This document shows, piece by piece, positions 8,098-16,103 of a DNA stretch of 64,000 nucleotides (within the stretch, counting starts at the first letter, position 1; each line of letters opens with the position of its first letter). The stretch covers positions 1,116,001 to 1,180,000 of the forward strand of contig NZ_CP033878.1 in NCBI RefSeq assembly GCF_009690625.1. Reading direction: 5' to 3'. The position numbers and the translations under genes are program-made. This DNA comes from Halorhabdus sp. CBA1104. GTDB lineage: Archaea; Halobacteriota; Halobacteria; Halobacteriales; Haloarculaceae. The notes under the pieces are model-generated. The model was not told the origin of the DNA and made no database searches. It saw nothing but the letters and a program-made list of their open reading frames with translations.

Positions 8098-8108
8098 GGT
8101 ATATATCG
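8098..8108 (+). promoter_or_regulatory. TATA box GGTATATATCG
   Basis: A near-ideal TATA box centred at 8103 predicts transcription from about 8128-8130. That gives the gene at 8148 a leader of about 20 nt and argues against the upstream GTG at 8118. Confidence 0.55.
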
Positions 8109-8147
8109 CACGGCCGTGTGAAGACACTTATAGCAGTCGCCGAGACA

Positions 8148-8501
8148 ATGCCACGATACGAGACGATCGTCGAAGACGGAACGGTCTACGTGGCCAGCGA
8201 TGCAGATCGACTCGAAATCGGGACTGTCCAAGACGTGCTTGCAGTAGTCGGCGGGCCGTCCTGGACGATTCGGTACACTGACGAAGAGAAAACCCGCCAT
8301 CCGGAACTGGATACCGCCGACGAGGGCCTCACTGTCGACGTCGTCGACATGATGCAAGCGATGACCCACGGCGAGCAATTCGTCACCGCACTCGCCGCCC
8401 AGCCGGCCGATCCACCTGGTGGCGATCCCGACGCGATCGCGCCTCGTCTGGGTCTGTTTGCCGGGAAACTACTGGAGAACCTCGACAGTGGTCTCGATTG
8501 A
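8148..8501 (+). CDS. Conserved haloarchaeal hypothetical protein (117 aa)
   Basis: The acidic protein begins MPRYETIVEDGTVYVASDADRL; no signal peptide or membrane helix is visible. The N-terminal half is beta-rich and the C-terminal half helical (VVDMMQAMTHGEQFVTALAA). I do not recognise the family. The start at 8148 is preferred over the GTG at 8118 because the TATA box would put the transcript start between them. It ends 38 nt from the convergent dinB gene. Confidence 0.7.
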   Translation: MPRYETIVEDGTVYVASDADRLEIGTVQDVLAVVGGPSWTIRYTDEEKTRHPELDTADEGLTVDVVDMMQAMTHGEQFVTALAAQPADPPGGDPDAIAPRLGLFAGKLLENLDSGLD

Positions 8502-8539
8502 GAACGGGTAGTTTCGGCAAGCCCGAGACCACAGCCACT

Positions 8540-9856
8540 CTAGCCGAAATCGGACAACGTCGTCTGTCCGCTCAAATGCGGGCTGTCCGTGGGCTCCGGC
8601 GAGGTCGCGCCCTCGTCGGCGTCGGCAGGCGTGGCCTCGGTCGCGGCGACGCCGTCGCTGTGCTCGCCGGGCGGGGTTCTCTCGGTTGCCGTCGTTTCCG
8701 TATCGTCACTCGCCGCCCCCGTGTCGAACCCGCTGAGGGCAACCTGCTCGCGGTCGGTGAACGACAGCTTCGAGACGCGGACGCCAACTTTCCGGACGCG
8801 TGTCCCTTCGAACTCGGTGAGCAAGTCACGGGCAACGTCTTCGAGGAGCGCTGGATCGGCGACCGGACCTGACAGCGAGCGGGCGCGGGTGTGGACATCG
8901 TAGGGCGGTTCGACGACTTTGATGCCGATGGTCTGATAGAGTGCTCCGTTTCGAGCGGCCCGGTCAGCGACAGCCGACGCGAGTGTCTGGACACGCTCTT
9001 TGAGTTGGTCGTGATCAGCGACTGGTTGGGAAAAGGCAGATTCCCGCGAGAAGCTCTTGGGGTCGTCTCTGGGCGTCACGTCGCGTCCGTCCTCACCGCG
9101 AGCATACCGATAGATCGCCCGGCCGCGCTCGCCGAACTGCGCTGTGAGTCGGTCGGGATCTGCACTCGCGAGATCCGCCGCCGTTTCGATACCCAGTCCC
9201 CGGAGTTTCCGTGCAGTCGCCGGGCCGACGTTGTGAATCGCTTCGACATCCAGCGGGGCGAGGAACGATCGGACCTCACCGGGCTCGACGAGCGTCAGTC
9301 CGTCCGGCTTTTGGGCATCACTGGCGATCTTGGCGGCACTCATCGTCGGGGCGATACCCACGCTGACGACGATCCCCGCACGCTCTCGAATCGTGGCCTT
9401 GAGCTCGGCGCCGAACGACGCCACAGTTTCCCAGTCCGTTCGGTCAGTGACGTCCAGATACGCCTCGTCGATGCTCACCGGACGCACCACGTCAGCGGAC
9501 GCCTCGAGGACAGTTCGGATGTCGTCGCTCACTGACTCATAGAAGTCCATATCGACTGGCCGATAGTAGGCCGTAGGCTCGTCGGTGTCAGCGTCACCTC
9601 GGCGAGGCAGCGTTTCCAGTGCTGCATCGATCGACTGGGCGCTCTGGACACCGTGCTCGCGGGCCTCGTAACTCGCCGTCGCGACGGCCCCGTGTGACTC
9701 CCCTGCTTCGTAGCCCATGCCAACGATGACTGGCTCACCCCGCAGTGTCGGTTCGCGCAACCGCTCGCAGGCGACATAAAAGCAGTCCGCATCGACGTGG
9801 CAGACGATCTGCTCGTCAGTGGGCGCATCGATAGGGAGCGTGCTCGGCCGCGCCAT
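8540..9856 (-). CDS. dinB: Y-family DNA polymerase IV (translesion)
   Basis: The 438-residue protein has the Y-family catalytic motifs HVDADCFY (metal-binding Asp22) and SIDEAYLDV. These are followed by helix-hairpin-helix thumb elements (IHNVGPATARKLRGLGI) and the little-finger domain. The C-terminus ends QTTLSDFG, a PCNA-interacting (PIP-box) motif after a long acidic linker. It copies past damaged bases, recruited by the sliding clamp. The ATG at 9856 is favoured by a TATA-like box centred 26 nt upstream and by family alignment of MARPST...IVCHVDAD. The open frame continues upstream of 9856 for more than 150 codons without resembling DinB. Confidence 0.95.
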   Translation of the reverse strand: MARPSTLPIDAPTDEQIVCHVDADCFYVACERLREPTLRGEPVIVGMGYEAGESHGAVATASYEAREHGVQSAQSIDAALETLPRRGDADTDEPTAYYRPVDMDFYESVSDDIRTVLEASADVVRPVSIDEAYLDVTDRTDWETVASFGAELKATIRERAGIVVSVGIAPTMSAAKIASDAQKPDGLTLVEPGEVRSFLAPLDVEAIHNVGPATARKLRGLGIETAADLASADPDRLTAQFGERGRAIYRYARGEDGRDVTPRDDPKSFSRESAFSQPVADHDQLKERVQTLASAVADRAARNGALYQTIGIKVVEPPYDVHTRARSLSGPVADPALLEDVARDLLTEFEGTRVRKVGVRVSKLSFTDREQVALSGFDTGAASDDTETTATERTPPGEHSDGVAATEATPADADEGATSPEPTDSPHLSGQTTLSDFG

Positions 9857-9877
9857 ACACACTGGTTCGCCCGCGCC

Positions 9878-9887
9878 GATAAGGAAG
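9878..9887 (-). promoter_or_regulatory. TATA-like box of dinB
   Basis: The minus-strand TTCCTTATCG is centred about 26 nt before the ATG at 9856, consistent with a leaderless mRNA. Confidence 0.45.
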
Positions 9888-10018
9888 TTGCTGCTCCGGC
9901 ACGGATGCCAGGCCACCGCATGGCTGGCCAGTGAAATACGCAAAAACCCGCCGGGGTCGCGTGCCGGCGGTCGAGGCGTCGCTTGCGCACGGTTCGTCTC
10001 CCGGACGTTCACGACGGT

Positions 10019-10035
10019 GGTTCCCGTCGGGAACC
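10019..10035. repeat. Inverted repeat GGTTCCC-N3-GGGAACC
   Basis: The 7-bp arms are perfect with a 3-nt spacer. It lies downstream of tpiA and upstream of dinB, so it may be a transcript hairpin after tpiA or a protein-binding site. Confidence 0.45.
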
Positions 10036-10202
10036 CACAGCGAGGTTCCATGTTGATGTTACACAGTGACACACTTAACGGTTTCCCCGCCTGTCCGACA
10101 CTGAGACACCGACGGACCACTCTGGCGGGAGGGCGGAGACACGACTGAGACAGTCGGGGCGCAAAATGGGAGCAGCCGCCGGATCGATCGCTGGCGACGT
10201 GA

Positions 10203-10850
10203 TCAGGAAAGCGGTTCGACGAGGTCTTCGAGGGCAGCGCGCGGATCGTCGGCTTTCGCAACACCACTTGCCAGGAGGACACCGGTCGCACCGAGGTCAC
10301 CGGCAGACTCGACGTCTTCGCCGGTCGAGATCCCGGCCCCACAGTAGACGTCGACGTCGGCGTCGACAGCCCCAGCGGCCTCGACAGCATCAGTGACGAT
10401 GTCGGGGTCGGCACTCGCCACGGAGACGTCGCCACCGATGAGTTCCGGCGGTTCGACAGCGACGGAGTCCGGTTGTAGGGCGGTTACGGCACCGATCTGT
10501 GCAGGGTTGTTTGCACAGACGCAGGTTTCCAGTCCGGCTCGTTTGGCAGCCCCAACCGATCCATCGATGTCCGAGAGCTTGAGTCGGTGCTCGGAGTGGT
10601 TGATGAGCGTTCCCACGGCACCGGCATCAGCGACACTTTCTGCGAGCGTGTGGCCAGTGTTCGAACCATACTCGATCGGGTCGACGTGTTGGGCCCAGGT
10701 TTCGACGCCAGTGTCGGCGACTGCTTTGAGGTCGGCTGCCTGTGCGGCGACGCCGATACGGACGCCCGATTCGTCGCTTACGTCCCGTGCGGCCTCGGCG
10801 ACTGCGACCGGGTCACAGGGGTAGGTCTTGAGGTTGACGAGAACGAACAT
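10203..10850 (-). CDS. tpiA: Triosephosphate isomerase
   Basis: The enzyme interconverts dihydroxyacetone phosphate and glyceraldehyde 3-phosphate. The 215-residue length fits archaeal TIMs, which are shorter than bacterial ones and usually tetrameric. Visible active-site segments are NLKTYP (substrate Lys), INHSEHR (catalytic His) and [11 protein letters not shown] (catalytic Glu). Phosphate-binding loops GAGIST and LLASGVAKA follow. The start [11 protein letters not shown] fits the family; a TATA-like CCTATTTTCG is centred 30 nt upstream. It is divergent from the response regulator, sharing a short promoter region. Confidence 0.97.
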   Translation of the reverse strand: MFVLVNLKTYPCDPVAVAEAARDVSDESGVRIGVAAQAADLKAVADTGVETWAQHVDPIEYGSNTGHTLAESVADAGAVGTLINHSEHRLKLSDIDGSVGAAKRAGLETCVCANNPAQIGAVTALQPDSVAVEPPELIGGDVSVASADPDIVTDAVEAAGAVDADVDVYCGAGISTGEDVESAGDLGATGVLLASGVAKADDPRAALEDLVEPLS

Positions 10851-10875
10851 TGCGTTTCCAATTGTGTCGACCGGG

Positions 10876-10885
10876 CGAAAATAGG
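10876..10885 (-). promoter_or_regulatory. TATA-like box of tpiA
   Basis: CCTATTTTCG on the minus strand is centred about 30 nt before the tpiA ATG. Confidence 0.45.
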
Positions 10886-10933
10886 TTTCGAACCGCCGCG
10901 TCCGTGACAGCACCGGGGCACAGCCAAACAGTG

Positions 10934-10943
10934 ACGGTTAAGG
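10934..10943 (+). promoter_or_regulatory. TATA-like box of the HalX response regulator
   Basis: ACGGTTAAGG is centred 28 nt before the GTG at 10967 and so supports that start over upstream in-frame codons. Confidence 0.5.
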
Positions 10944-10966
10944 CACACTCGGCGCAATCGTACGCC

Positions 10967-11524
10967 GTGACCGACCGGAGCGAGGCGACAACTGTCCTCA
11001 TCGTCGAAGACGAACAGCACCTGGCAGACCTATACGCGGAGTATCTCACCGATCAATACGACGTTCGGACAGCCTACGGTGGCCAGCAAGCGATCGACAC
11101 ACTCGATGCGACAGTCGATGTGGTCCTCCTCGATCGTCGGATGCCCGTCGTCTCGGGGAACGAAGTACTGGCAACTATCGAACAGCGCGGACTGGACGTC
11201 CAGGTGGCGATGGTGACGGCTGTCGATCCCGACTTCGACATCATCGACTTGGGTGTCGACGATTACGTCGTCAAGCCAGTCAGTAAGGGCACTCTTCGTG
11301 ACATCGTCGACCGCCTGGAGACGATTTCACAATACAACGAGCAGCGCCGCAAGCTCACAGCCAAGACGCTCAAACGGAACGTCCTCGAAGTCGAGAAGAC
11401 ACGCTCGGAGCTGGCAGATAGCGATCGATTTGCCGCCCTCGAAGCGGATATCGAACGGCTCGAAGCCGACGTCGAAGAACTCGCCGAGTCACTCGAAGAA
11501 CGCCAGGTTACGCGGGGCAGTTGA
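10967..11524 (+). CDS. HalX-type response regulator
   Basis: The 185-residue protein has a receiver domain with acidic residues VEDE (14-16), phospho-acceptor Asp56 in LLDRRMP, and the switch lysine in YVVKPVS. After residue 120 comes a helical HalX output domain (ETISQYNEQRRKL...LADSDRFAALEADIERLEADVEELAE) ending in a coiled coil. It has no DNA-binding HTH, so the output is probably protein interaction. No histidine kinase is adjacent, making it an orphan regulator in this window. Start is GTG; upstream in-frame residues are not family-like. Confidence 0.92.
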   Translation: MTDRSEATTVLIVEDEQHLADLYAEYLTDQYDVRTAYGGQQAIDTLDATVDVVLLDRRMPVVSGNEVLATIEQRGLDVQVAMVTAVDPDFDIIDLGVDDYVVKPVSKGTLRDIVDRLETISQYNEQRRKLTAKTLKRNVLEVEKTRSELADSDRFAALEADIERLEADVEELAESLEERQVTRGS

Positions 11525-11537
11525 TCGCCCCGCCGTT

Positions 11538-12077
11538 TCAGGAATCCTTGCGCTCGACAACGTCGCCAAGCGTGTATTCGCCGACATCTGAGCCGCCATC
11601 CCAGTCAGTGTCACTCTCATCACCGCTCTCAGTCAGCGTGATATCGAGCGCGTGTTCGAGTTTTCCCTGAACGTCGTCGCTGGGCAGGTGATCACCGTGT
11701 TCGAGCTTCCGGATGAGACTCGCTTTCTCGTTGAGCTGGTCGGCAAGGTCGCTCTGGCTGAGTCCAGCTGATTCGCGGGCAGACCGGATACGATCGTCGA
11801 AGTCTTGGACGAGCTCGTCCATCTCGTCGAACATATCCTGTCGACGGCCGCCGCTGGATTGACTCGACGAACTCGACGTTGCCGAGCCGCCAGCGTCCGA
11901 GGCGCTCGAACTCGAAGAACTTCCCGTCGAGTACTTCGTCGACGCCGACCCCGAGTCCGCAGTCGTGACTTCAGTCCCGAAGTCAGTACACTCATCACAG
12001 ACGTCCAGTTCCGCACCCTCCACTTTGATCGTGTTAGGCGACTGGGTCTCCGCCCCGCACATCTCACACTGTACCAT
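11538..12077 (-). CDS. Multiprotein bridging factor 1 (MBF1)-type HTH protein
   Basis: The 179-residue protein has an N-terminal zinc ribbon (MVQCEMCGAE with CDEC near residue 27) and a long Ser/Gly linker. A Cro/C1-type helix-turn-helix lies at about residues 90-150 (LDELV..IRSARESAGLSQSDLADQLNEKASLIRKLEHG). This is the archaeal MBF1 architecture, a protein thought to associate with the basal transcription machinery or ribosome. The start is fixed by the conserved Cys motif and a TATA-like box 28 nt upstream. The gene is convergent with the HalX regulator and divergent from the lut operon. Confidence 0.93.
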   Translation of the reverse strand: MVQCEMCGAETQSPNTIKVEGAELDVCDECTDFGTEVTTADSGSASTKYSTGSSSSSSASDAGGSATSSSSSQSSGGRRQDMFDEMDELVQDFDDRIRSARESAGLSQSDLADQLNEKASLIRKLEHGDHLPSDDVQGKLEHALDITLTESGDESDTDWDGGSDVGEYTLGDVVERKDS

Positions 12078-12100
12078 GTGGTCCCCTTGCCTTCGCCGGG

Positions 12101-12110
12101 GCATAAATCG
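12101..12110 (-). promoter_or_regulatory. TATA-like box of the MBF1 gene
   Basis: The minus-strand CGATTTATGC is centred 28 nt before the ATG at 12077. Confidence 0.5.
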
Positions 12111-12152
12111 TACGCCTACCTGGGTGGCGAGGGGATTCCAGCGAAAGTGACA

Positions 12153-12170
12153 CACTCGACCCATCGAGTG
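12153..12170. promoter_or_regulatory. Inverted repeat CACTCGA-N4-TCGAGTG in the MBF1-lut gap
   Basis: The 7-bp arms match perfectly. The repeat lies between the two divergent promoters, about 35 nt upstream of the lut TATA-like element and about 45 nt upstream of the MBF1 one. It is a candidate operator. Confidence 0.4.
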
Positions 12171-12227
12171 CCCGCGGATCCTGCCGGTTTCCGTATCCTC
12201 ATGGCAATTTAGGACTGAAGCTGAGCA

Positions 12228-12743
12228 ATGTCACAGTCGATGAATAAGTCGCCACTCGACCAGTTTACCACCTCGCTGGGAGAGATCGAGGCCGACTGGA
12301 CGACGACCGGCCCAGACAGCCTCGAATCGACACTTACGGGACGTATCGAGTCGCCAGCAGTCGGCGTCGACATGTCGATCGACGGCGCGACACTCCCGGA
12401 GGTTGTCGAAACTGAGCCGGATCCGGAGACGATCCGAACGGCCGCGACCGGGATCACTCCGGCGAGCCTCGCTATTGCCGAGTACGGCAGCGTCGTCCTC
12501 GAATCCGATCCCGACGGCTCCGAGCTGCTGAGTCTCTTTTCGGGAACGCACATCGTCGTCCTCGAGCAGTCGGATATCGTTGGATCGATGGCCGACGCCT
12601 TCGGGGAGCTCGGCCCGCGGTTGCGTGAGGATCGCGGCGACGCCATCGTGGCGACGGGAGCCAGCGCAACGTCTGATATGGGTGCACTCGTCCGTGGCGT
12701 CCACGGGCCGAAAGATGTCCACGTCGTCATCGTCGAATCATGA
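12228..12743 (+). CDS. lutC: LUD-domain protein, LutC/YkgG type
   Basis: The 171-residue protein has the LUD fold, including GITPASLAIAEYGSVVLES and VLEQSDIVGSMADAF and ending VHGPKDVHVVIVES, typical of LutC. In bacteria, LutABC oxidise L-lactate to pyruvate through an iron-sulfur complex. The stop overlaps the next start by ATGA, so the two are co-translated. The start may be ATG 12228 or the in-frame ATG 12240; a TATA-like CAATTTAGGA centred at 12209 suits 12240 better for a leaderless mRNA. Confidence 0.88.
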   Translation: MSQSMNKSPLDQFTTSLGEIEADWTTTGPDSLESTLTGRIESPAVGVDMSIDGATLPEVVETEPDPETIRTAATGITPASLAIAEYGSVVLESDPDGSELLSLFSGTHIVVLEQSDIVGSMADAFGELGPRLREDRGDAIVATGASATSDMGALVRGVHGPKDVHVVIVES

Positions 12744-14932
12744 GCGGGAAAACCTCGAAACGTGCCAAAGCGGCCAAAATCCGCGACGTCCTCGACACTG
12801 AGGGTGCCGCCATCGAGTCAAACACCCAGGGGTTCAACGACGGTCGCTACGAGTCCGTCGCCGACCTAGAGAATTACGAGGCCCTGAAAGACGAGGCACG
12901 CACGATCAAGGAAGACGCCATCGAGCGACTGCCCGAGTTGATCGACAAACTCACGGCCACAATCGAGGAAAACGGCGGCACAGTCTATCTGGCCGACGAC
13001 GCCGCAGACGCAAACGCGCACATCGAATCACTCCTCGACGACGCAGACGCCGACAACGTGGCAAAGAGCAAGTCGATGACGACCGAGGAACTCGGCGTCA
13101 ACGAACACCTCGAACGCGCTGGTGTCGATGTCGTCGAAACCGACCTGGGCGAGTGGGTGTTGCAGGTGGCCGAGGAGGCCCCGTCCCACCTCGTCGCCCC
13201 CGCGATCCACAAGTCACGGGCGGAAATCGCTGAACTGTTCGAGGACCACTTCGACCCCGACGTCCCCTTGGAGACGGCCGAGGACCTCACGAACTTCGCC
13301 CGCGAGCAACTGGCCGATCAGATCGCCGCCGCCGACGTCGGCATGACGGGTGCGAACTTCCTGACGGCCGACTCGGGGACGATGGCGCTCGTGACCAGCG
13401 AAGGCAACGCTCGCAAGACCGTCGCCAGCGCGGATACCCACATCGCGGTCGCAGGTGTCGAAAAGATACTCCCTAGCGTCGAGGACCTCCAGCCGTTCGT
13501 CGAGTTGATCGGACGCTCTGGAACCGGCCAGGACATCACGTCCTACATTTCGCTGTTGACACCGCCCATCGACGCACCCACCTTCGACGGCGACCACTTG
13601 GGCGACCCAGACGACCGGGAGTTCCACCTCGTCCTCGTCGACAACGGCCGCATGGCGATGCGCGAGGACGACGACCTCCGGGAGACGCTGTACTGCATCC
13701 GGTGTTCGGCGTGTGCTAACTCGTGTGCGAACTTCCAACAGGTCGGCGGCCACGCTTTCGGCGGGGAGACCTACACTGGCGGGATCGCCACCGGTTGGGA
13801 GGCCGGCATCGGCGGCGAGGAGGCTGCCGACGAGTTCAACGACCTCTGTACCGGCTGCAGTCGCTGTACCGAGGCGTGTCCCGTCAAAATCGATATCCCG
13901 TGGATCAACACCGTCGTCCGGGATCGACTCAACCGTGGGGATGATCCGGGCGCGTTCGATCACCTCGTCACCGGATTGACGCCAGACGAGGAGCCGGCGG
14001 GCCTGGACCTCCAGAAGCGCTTCTTCGGGAACTTCGCGACCGTCGCAAAACTCGGCAGCGCGTTCACACCGGTGTCGAACTGGGCCGCCGCGGCCCCGCC
14101 ATCCCGGTGGATCGCTGAGAAACTGCTCGGGGTCGATCGCCGCCGTGAGATGCCGACATTCACGCGCGGGACCCTCCGCAAGTGGGCCAAGGGCCGAGAG
14201 TCACCGGCAGATCCCGAACGGGAAGTCGTCTTGCTTGCAGACACCTACACCAACTACATGCACGTCGAGCGGGGCAAGGCCGCGATCCGGACGCTCGAAG
14301 CCCTCGACGTGGACGTCCACGTCGCAGACGTGACCGAAAGCGGCCGGGCAGCCCTCTCTCAGGGGATGGTCGAGACGGCTCGTGACCACGCCGAAGACGT
14401 GGCCGACGCCCTGGAGCCCCACCTCGACGCTGGGCGAGACGTCGTCATGGTTGAGCCGTCCGACCTCGCGATGCTCCGGGACGATTACCGCCGGCTGCTC
14501 CCCGAGGAAACGTTCGATCGTCTCTCGACGAACAGTTACGAGATCTTGGAGTACGTCTATGGCCTCCTCGAAAACGGGGCCGACATCGATGCCCTGGCCG
14601 ACGGCGAGGGCGAAGAAATCGCGTACCACAGCCACTGCCAGCAACGAACCCTCGGGTTGGCGGCCCACACTGAAGCGATCCTCGACGAAGTGGGCTACGA
14701 CATGGTGACCTCGGAGGTCGAGTGCTGTGGGATGGCCGGCTCCTTTGGCTTCAAACAGCAGTATTACGACGTCAGCATGGCCGTCGGCGACGACCTGGCC
14801 GAGCAGTTTACGACCCCCGAGACCGCGGATCGTCGGGTCGTGGCAAGCGGAACCTCCTGTCACGATCAACTGACCGATCTACTCGACCGACCGGCAACTC
14901 ACCCGGTCGAGTTGGTCGCACCCGAGAACTAA
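12740..14932 (+). CDS. lutB: LutB-LutA fusion: LUD, 4Fe-4S and CCG domains
   Basis: This 730-residue protein joins functions that bacteria split between LutB and LutA. Residues about 30-300 are a LUD domain. Two 4Fe-4S motifs follow: CIRCSACANSCAN from about residue 319 and CTGCSRCTEACPV from about 370. Residues about 480-730 form two CCG (heterodisulfide reductase-like) repeats, one with CHCQQRT-like cysteines and the other with ECCGMAGSFG at about 662. With LutC it probably oxidises lactate or a related 2-hydroxy acid in the cytoplasm and passes electrons to the chain. It overlaps lutC by 4 nt. The exact substrate is inferred. Confidence 0.9.
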   Translation: MSGKTSKRAKAAKIRDVLDTEGAAIESNTQGFNDGRYESVADLENYEALKDEARTIKEDAIERLPELIDKLTATIEENGGTVYLADDAADANAHIESLLDDADADNVAKSKSMTTEELGVNEHLERAGVDVVETDLGEWVLQVAEEAPSHLVAPAIHKSRAEIAELFEDHFDPDVPLETAEDLTNFAREQLADQIAAADVGMTGANFLTADSGTMALVTSEGNARKTVASADTHIAVAGVEKILPSVEDLQPFVELIGRSGTGQDITSYISLLTPPIDAPTFDGDHLGDPDDREFHLVLVDNGRMAMREDDDLRETLYCIRCSACANSCANFQQVGGHAFGGETYTGGIATGWEAGIGGEEAADEFNDLCTGCSRCTEACPVKIDIPWINTVVRDRLNRGDDPGAFDHLVTGLTPDEEPAGLDLQKRFFGNFATVAKLGSAFTPVSNWAAAAPPSRWIAEKLLGVDRRREMPTFTRGTLRKWAKGRESPADPEREVVLLADTYTNYMHVERGKAAIRTLEALDVDVHVADVTESGRAALSQGMVETARDHAEDVADALEPHLDAGRDVVMVEPSDLAMLRDDYRRLLPEETFDRLSTNSYEILEYVYGLLENGADIDALADGEGEEIAYHSHCQQRTLGLAAHTEAILDEVGYDMVTSEVECCGMAGSFGFKQQYYDVSMAVGDDLAEQFTTPETADRRVVASGTSCHDQLTDLLDRPATHPVELVAPEN

Positions 14933-14991
14933 CGGTCACGGCCCGTTGTTTCGTGGCACGTCGCCAAGGCCTTCGAACTGTCTGAGAGGAC

Positions 14992-15600
14992 TCAATCCAG
15001 ATTCCGAAGCGAGCTGACGAGTCGCTGGATCGCCGTGAAATGGCCGACGACGGCAAAGAAGACCAGCAACCAGCCGATCACGGTGAGACCCCGGATCGGC
15101 TCGGTGTAGACGAACACGGCAACACCGGCGACACCGGTCAAGGCGAGTCGGTCGGCCCGGCCGAGAAGTCCGCCATAGACCCGATCCAGCCCGACCGCCT
15201 GGGCCTGAGTGCCCAGATAGGAAGTCATCAACACGCCCGTGATCGCCGCAACGCCGAGGTCCCAGCGGTCGATACCGCCGGCGAGTCCGACGAGCAACAG
15301 TAGGTCGGCATAGCGATCGAAGACGTGATCGAGGAGATCACCCGCCGCCGATTCGGTCCCCAGTTCCCGCGCGATCGCGCCGTCGAGCAGGTCGAGGAGG
15401 CCGTTGAGAAACACGAGGAACGCACCCGCAAGATACCAGACCGGCGTCGATGGACCGATCGAGAACGCGCCGGCCGCCCCACCGGCGACGAGCAACGCCA
15501 GCACGCTAACGCTGTTTGGCGTCAGCCCGAGTCGGACACTTGCCGTCACGAACGGCTCCAGGAGTCGATCCGTCAGTGGCCGCAGTCGATCGAGTGTCAT
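14992..15600 (-). CDS. CDP-alcohol phosphatidyltransferase family enzyme
   Basis: The 202-residue membrane protein carries the full family signature D-x2-D-G-x2-A-R-x8-G-x3-D-x3-D, visible as DLLDGAIAR through DLLDHVFD at about residues 70-92. About six hydrophobic segments follow. Such enzymes join a CDP-activated lipid to an alcohol such as glycerol phosphate, inositol phosphate or serine during archaeal phospholipid synthesis. The alcohol cannot be read from the sequence. It is last in a minus-strand operon; its ATG (15600) overlaps the preceding stop by 4 nt. Confidence 0.93.
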   Translation of the reverse strand: MTLDRLRPLTDRLLEPFVTASVRLGLTPNSVSVLALLVAGGAAGAFSIGPSTPVWYLAGAFLVFLNGLLDLLDGAIARELGTESAAGDLLDHVFDRYADLLLLVGLAGGIDRWDLGVAAITGVLMTSYLGTQAQAVGLDRVYGGLLGRADRLALTGVAGVAVFVYTEPIRGLTVIGWLLVFFAVVGHFTAIQRLVSSLRNLD

Positions 15601-16103
15601 AGGTAGTCGATATACGAGACTGCTCCGGCCCCAGGTTCGCGTTCGCCTTCGAGGACGGCTTCGATCTCCGTGGCGACTGCCTCGGGCGAGCGGTCCGTGG
15701 TCTCGATCTCGTAGACGGACTCCTCGCCGTGTTCCTCGATGGCCTCGACGAGGATGACGTCCAGGGCCTCGCTCTCGGCGTTTTCCTGTGCGCTGGCTTC
15801 GCTTTCGCCACGGTCGTCCAGGCGCTGTTCGATTGTCTCTGGGTGACAGCGAAGCACGACGACACGATCGACTGAGAGGTGGTGGGCGAGGTGAGACTCG
15901 ACGAGATCGTCGTCGCGGCCATCGAACCACTCTCTGATGGCATCGAGATCGGCGATCGTGGAGTCACGTTCGTCGTCGGTACCCTGTGAAAGTCCCTCCT
16001 GTGTGATGACCTCGTTGAGGTGAACGACGTCGAAGTCTGACTCCAGGTGTTCGGTGGCGCTCGTTTTGCCAGTGCCGGGCGTTCCGGTCACCGCGACTCT
16101 CAC
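15597..16103 (-). CDS. Adenylate kinase-like NTPase, AK6/Fap7 family
   Basis: The 168-residue protein begins MRVAVTGTPGTGKTSATEHL, a P-loop at residues 7-14. HLNEVITQEGL and a LID-type RCHPETIEQRL segment follow, as in the AK6/hCINAP/Fap7 family. Eukaryotic Fap7 acts in small-subunit ribosome maturation with Rps14; archaeal homologues can act as adenylate kinases. It sits between hisC and the CDP-alcohol transferase with 4-nt overlaps on both sides, indicating a single mRNA. Confidence 0.92.
   Translation of the reverse strand: MRVAVTGTPGTGKTSATEHLESDFDVVHLNEVITQEGLSQGTDDERDSTIADLDAIREWFDGRDDDLVESHLAHHLSVDRVVVLRCHPETIEQRLDDRGESEASAQENAESEALDVILVEAIEEHGEESVYEIETTDRSPEAVATEIEAVLEGEREPGAGAVSYIDYL

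Larger units (their letters stand above)
9857..10202. other. Intergenic region between tpiA and dinB
   Basis: This 346-nt gap holds the dinB promoter and a perfect inverted repeat GGTTCCC-GTC-GGGAACC at 10019-10035. A second TATA-like CCGTTAAGTG (10076-10085, minus strand) lies about 27 nt before an ATG at 10051 that is in frame with dinB. A longer dinB product of 503 residues is formally possible, but the extra 65 residues are neither acidic nor DinB-like. No independent gene is apparent. Confidence 0.5.
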
